From assembly GCF_038002345.1 (NCBI RefSeq), contig NZ_JBBOCJ010000001.1, forward strand, positions 5,332,001 to 5,396,000: 64,000 bases of DNA, written 5' to 3'. Position numbers and translations under genes: made by a program. Source of the stretch: Paenibacillus sp. FSL M7-0420. Its GTDB lineage: Bacteria > Bacillota > Bacilli > Paenibacillales > Paenibacillaceae. Shown in pieces: positions 62,701 to 64,000 of this stretch. Below the pieces are notes generated by a model, which worked only from the letters and a program-made list of their open reading frames with translations, had not been told where the DNA came from and did not search any database. Position 1 is the stretch's first letter. Every line of letters starts with the position of its first letter.

Positions 62701-63973
62701 GATATTCATCCAGCAGCACTTCGTCGAACTGGCTGCGGTACTCTATCGCAGCATCCGACGGGAGCGAATGCCCCGGCTGCGAGTCCGGATGGCGCAGAAT
62801 CTGCAGGCAGTAATGCTCCAGATCACTGAAGTCCACCAGCCCCCGGCCCGCCTTTTCCAGCCGGTAGCGCTCACCGAACGCAATTACAGTCTCCGCCAGC
62901 TCCTGCATCAGCGGAGCCGCCGTATGAAGCTCACCCAGGAAGGATTCCGCCGGACGGCCGAACAGGGATTTTTGCAGCTCCAATAGGCTCTTCTTCACCT
63001 GATCCCGGATCGCCTTCACGCTCTCCTGAAGCAGAGGGTCGGTGGCATCCTTCTTGCAGGGCTTCAGCTTCCCGAAGGAGATCTCCATGAAAATATCATA
63101 CAATCCGGCCCAGGGCTGTGAGTCCACTGCGTCCAGCAGACCTTGCGCCATCTCCAGATCGGCTGTGAGATTCTCCGCATAGGGTGCAGGACCGCCTGGC
63201 TGAAGCGCGATGTCACGCCCCTGCTCCAGCTGGCTGACCGCCCCCTTCAGCGTCAGCCTGGCTTCGGCGAGAATGCTCTGCACCCAAGGCGTATGGCTCA
63301 GAGCCTCAGCATCCGGCAGCGCAAAGTCGGCTGCGGTATCCCGCAGCCACTGCGCGGGCCAGGGATGGCTGCGCGCGAAATCATGCAGCCGCTGAATCAG
63401 CGAATGCACCGCATCATCGCTCCGTTCACCGCTGAACCAGTCTGCGAGCTGCACGAACAGGGTATCTTCCCCGTCCTCAGCAACCTCGCCGTATTTCTCT
63501 TCCAGCAGCTCTTCCAGCAGCTCCTGGCGCATCATCTCCGCCTCATGCTCATTCAGAATACGGAAGCCGGGATCGATTGGAATCATCTGGTAATACCTGC
63601 GGATTACTTCAAGGCAGAAGGAATGCAGCGTGGTAATAGAGGCTCTGCCCAGGAGAGCCAGCTGGCGGCGCAGATATTCGTTCCCGCCTTCACTGTCCTC
63701 CTCCAGCTTGCGCTCGAGCGCTTCCCGGATACGCTGGCGCATCTCGGAAGCGGCAGCCTTGGTGAATGTTGCCACCAGCAGCCTATCCACGCTGAAGCCC
63801 GCTTCCTCATTGCTGATTTTGCGGATAATCCGCTCGACGAGAACCGCCGTTTTGCCGGAACCGGCTGCCGCCGCCACGAGAATATCGCTGCCGCTCTCGG
63901 CAATGGCGCGCCACTGGTCGTCACTCCACAGACTGCCTTCCGGCTTCGTTTCGGGTACAGGTCTTGTGCTCAC
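59792..63973 (-). CDS. addA: ATP-dependent helicase/nuclease subunit AddA
   Basis: A 1393-aa subunit of the AddAB double-strand-break resection complex. UvrD-type helicase motifs are DILVAAAAGSGKTAVLVERI (Walker A), TFTKAAASEMRQRI, EVLLDEYQDTNSVQEEI, MVGDMKQSIYRFR and YVGLTRPRDKMIL. The C-terminal RecB-like nuclease has GVIDCLFREEGRLILLDYKTD. It is clearly longer than the about 1230 aa of B. subtilis AddA; extra low-complexity stretches occur after YRFRLAEPGLFLDKYRRF and around GDTTGETAAASELTPSSGNE. The GTG start follows AAGGAGG. Confidence 0.94.
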   Translation of the reverse strand: MSTRPVPETKPEGSLWSDDQWRAIAESGSDILVAAAAGSGKTAVLVERIIRKISNEEAGFSVDRLLVATFTKAAASEMRQRIREALERKLEEDSEGGNEYLRRQLALLGRASITTLHSFCLEVIRRYYQMIPIDPGFRILNEHEAEMMRQELLEELLEEKYGEVAEDGEDTLFVQLADWFSGERSDDAVHSLIQRLHDFARSHPWPAQWLRDTAADFALPDAEALSHTPWVQSILAEARLTLKGAVSQLEQGRDIALQPGGPAPYAENLTADLEMAQGLLDAVDSQPWAGLYDIFMEISFGKLKPCKKDATDPLLQESVKAIRDQVKKSLLELQKSLFGRPAESFLGELHTAAPLMQELAETVIAFGERYRLEKAGRGLVDFSDLEHYCLQILRHPDSQPGHSLPSDAAIEYRSQFDEVLLDEYQDTNSVQEEIVRLISREFPGNRFMVGDMKQSIYRFRLAEPGLFLDKYRRFSNGPSYGDSAGSALHAGEADGRAGADPGQEEREEGLVIDLARNFRSRLEVVNAVNMVFRQIMDSNVAEISYDERAELVYGANFPGAAEKGPDTYFAPELLLIDKGASATGPADEAAEGDELPLLELEAAESETAQLEARAIARRISQMTGMTGGEPLLIYDKGLRIMRPVVYGDIVILLRSARVWTPLMIEELRGEGIPAYGDQNKGYFQATEVEIALSLLQIVDNPRQDIPLAGVLRSPVVNLREEELAKVRLCSRGTFYDALVAASEAGEALLDNQPDLFRESALLAGQDAGTGDTTGETAAASELTPSSGNEGVQEGIDGTDASAALRDIPLTLQRKLKSFLDRLENWRNAARQGSLSELIWRIYRESGYLEWVGGLPGGFQRQNNLKALYDRAVQFENETSARGLFRFLVFISRLRENGGDLGVAGGSSEEAGGVRIMTIHKSKGLEFPVVFLAGMAKMFNRQDLHSPFLMHKELGFGPRFVERETRVSYPTLPYLAINRRSRLELLAEEMRVLYVGLTRPRDKMILVGTVRDLPRTASGWAAMQGREELLLADHLLARGRSYLDWVGPALIRHPAAAILRKLAGSEGPVSTVLHGDESNWSITVTGAAELSPGAFLAGDDDQDKSEQRRVILEALRRGRAVSRPETPAAAEIAERLGWTYRYASASGIPAKTSVTELKGLLSMQEQPSYDQLEVRKLPGIPDERNERGYRDSLHLQRPKFMEKRGLTPAERGTAYHTVMQHIPLDEPVDRSVLEATLERLVRLAILSREQADAVVLEEVGQFCQSELGHRLFHSAWKTREQPFSYTMPAGEAYRGLDYLDEAAAGLADERGGGDFAETVLIQGVIDCLFREEGRLILLDYKTDHIPPHGDGLTQLSDKYRFQLELYSKALLDILGEPVSEVWLYFFDGGHAVRL

Positions 63974-64000
63974 AGCTTCTCTCCTCCTTTGCGGGACAGC
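63970..64000 (-). CDS. addB: Extreme 3' end of addB (partial)
   Basis: The minus-strand sequence before addA reads in frame as LSRKGGEKL followed by TGA, with the stop overlapping the addA GTG (GTGA). AddB normally precedes AddA in this arrangement. Only nine residues are in the window, so the call rests on gene order. Confidence 0.55.
   Translation of the reverse strand, partial: LSRKGGEKL

Overview
The window reads as a chromosomal segment of a spore-forming Bacillota of the Paenibacillus type. The reasons are moderate GC, strong AGGAGG ribosome-binding sites with frequent TTG and GTG starts, many sporulation genes (rsfA, ylaJ, yqfC, yqfD), and gene order close to two Bacillus subtilis blocks: typA-ylaH-ylaJ-ylaK-ylaL, and rpsU-yqeY-yqeZ-floA-yqfC-yqfD-phoH-yqfF-ybeY-dgkA-cdd-era-recO-glyQ-glyS-yqxD-dnaG-sigA. 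The genus is an inference from gene content, not a database result.

Layout. 0-5.3 kb: an oligopeptide ABC importer (oppA-B-C-F) in which oppD is a decayed remnant. 5.4-11 kb: DUF3397 protein, ketopantoate reductase, RsfA-type regulator, DUF2626 protein, a secreted coiled-coil protein with a possible lipid-binding end, and an orphan solute-binding protein. 11-20 kb: the yla block (PIN-PhoH ATPase, sporulation lipoprotein, flavin-fold protein, LCP ligase, YlaH, TypA), a membrane protein and two divergent TerC proteins. 20-24.4 kb: tRNA thiolation (thiI with its cysteine desulfurase), a lytic transglycosylase and small conserved proteins. 24.6-29.3 kb: a subtilase and a divergent MocR regulator/aminotransferase pair. 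29.7-30.1 kb: rnpB. 30.2-41 kb: information-processing genes (nif3-like, trmK, sigA, dnaG, yqxD, glyS, glyQ behind a T-box, recO, yqzL). 41-53.8 kb: the era-to-rpsU membrane, ribosome-maturation and sporulation block, ending with a HIT protein. 54.6-64 kb: double-strand-break processing (sbcC, sbcD, addA, and the last codons of addB).

Nearly all genes are ordinary and well conserved. The unusual signal is in the intergenic DNA. At 42.43-42.94 kb there are eight copies of a 15-bp imperfect palindrome, TTGTA-N5-TACAA, spaced 51-62-51 and again 51-62-51 bp. The two spacings differ by about one helical turn, so all copies lie on one face of the DNA. Four related copies spaced 52-51-52 bp lie at 59.5 kb, and an unrelated motif with 50-bp spacing and mirror symmetry lies at 29.4-29.6 kb. 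These helically phased arrays, all in non-coding DNA, are the best candidates for something undescribed. Other points are the lost oppD, an RNase P RNA with type A-like rather than Bacillus type B motifs, in-frame Ser-rich repeats beside the SbcC zinc hook, and several local direct repeats.

Regulation visible in the sequence includes sigma-A promoters (rpsU, glyQS, rnpB, typA, DUF2626 gene, yqeZ), a T-box attenuator before glyQS, a likely sigma-E promoter before yqfC, MocR-type repeats at 28.0 kb, and many intrinsic terminators.
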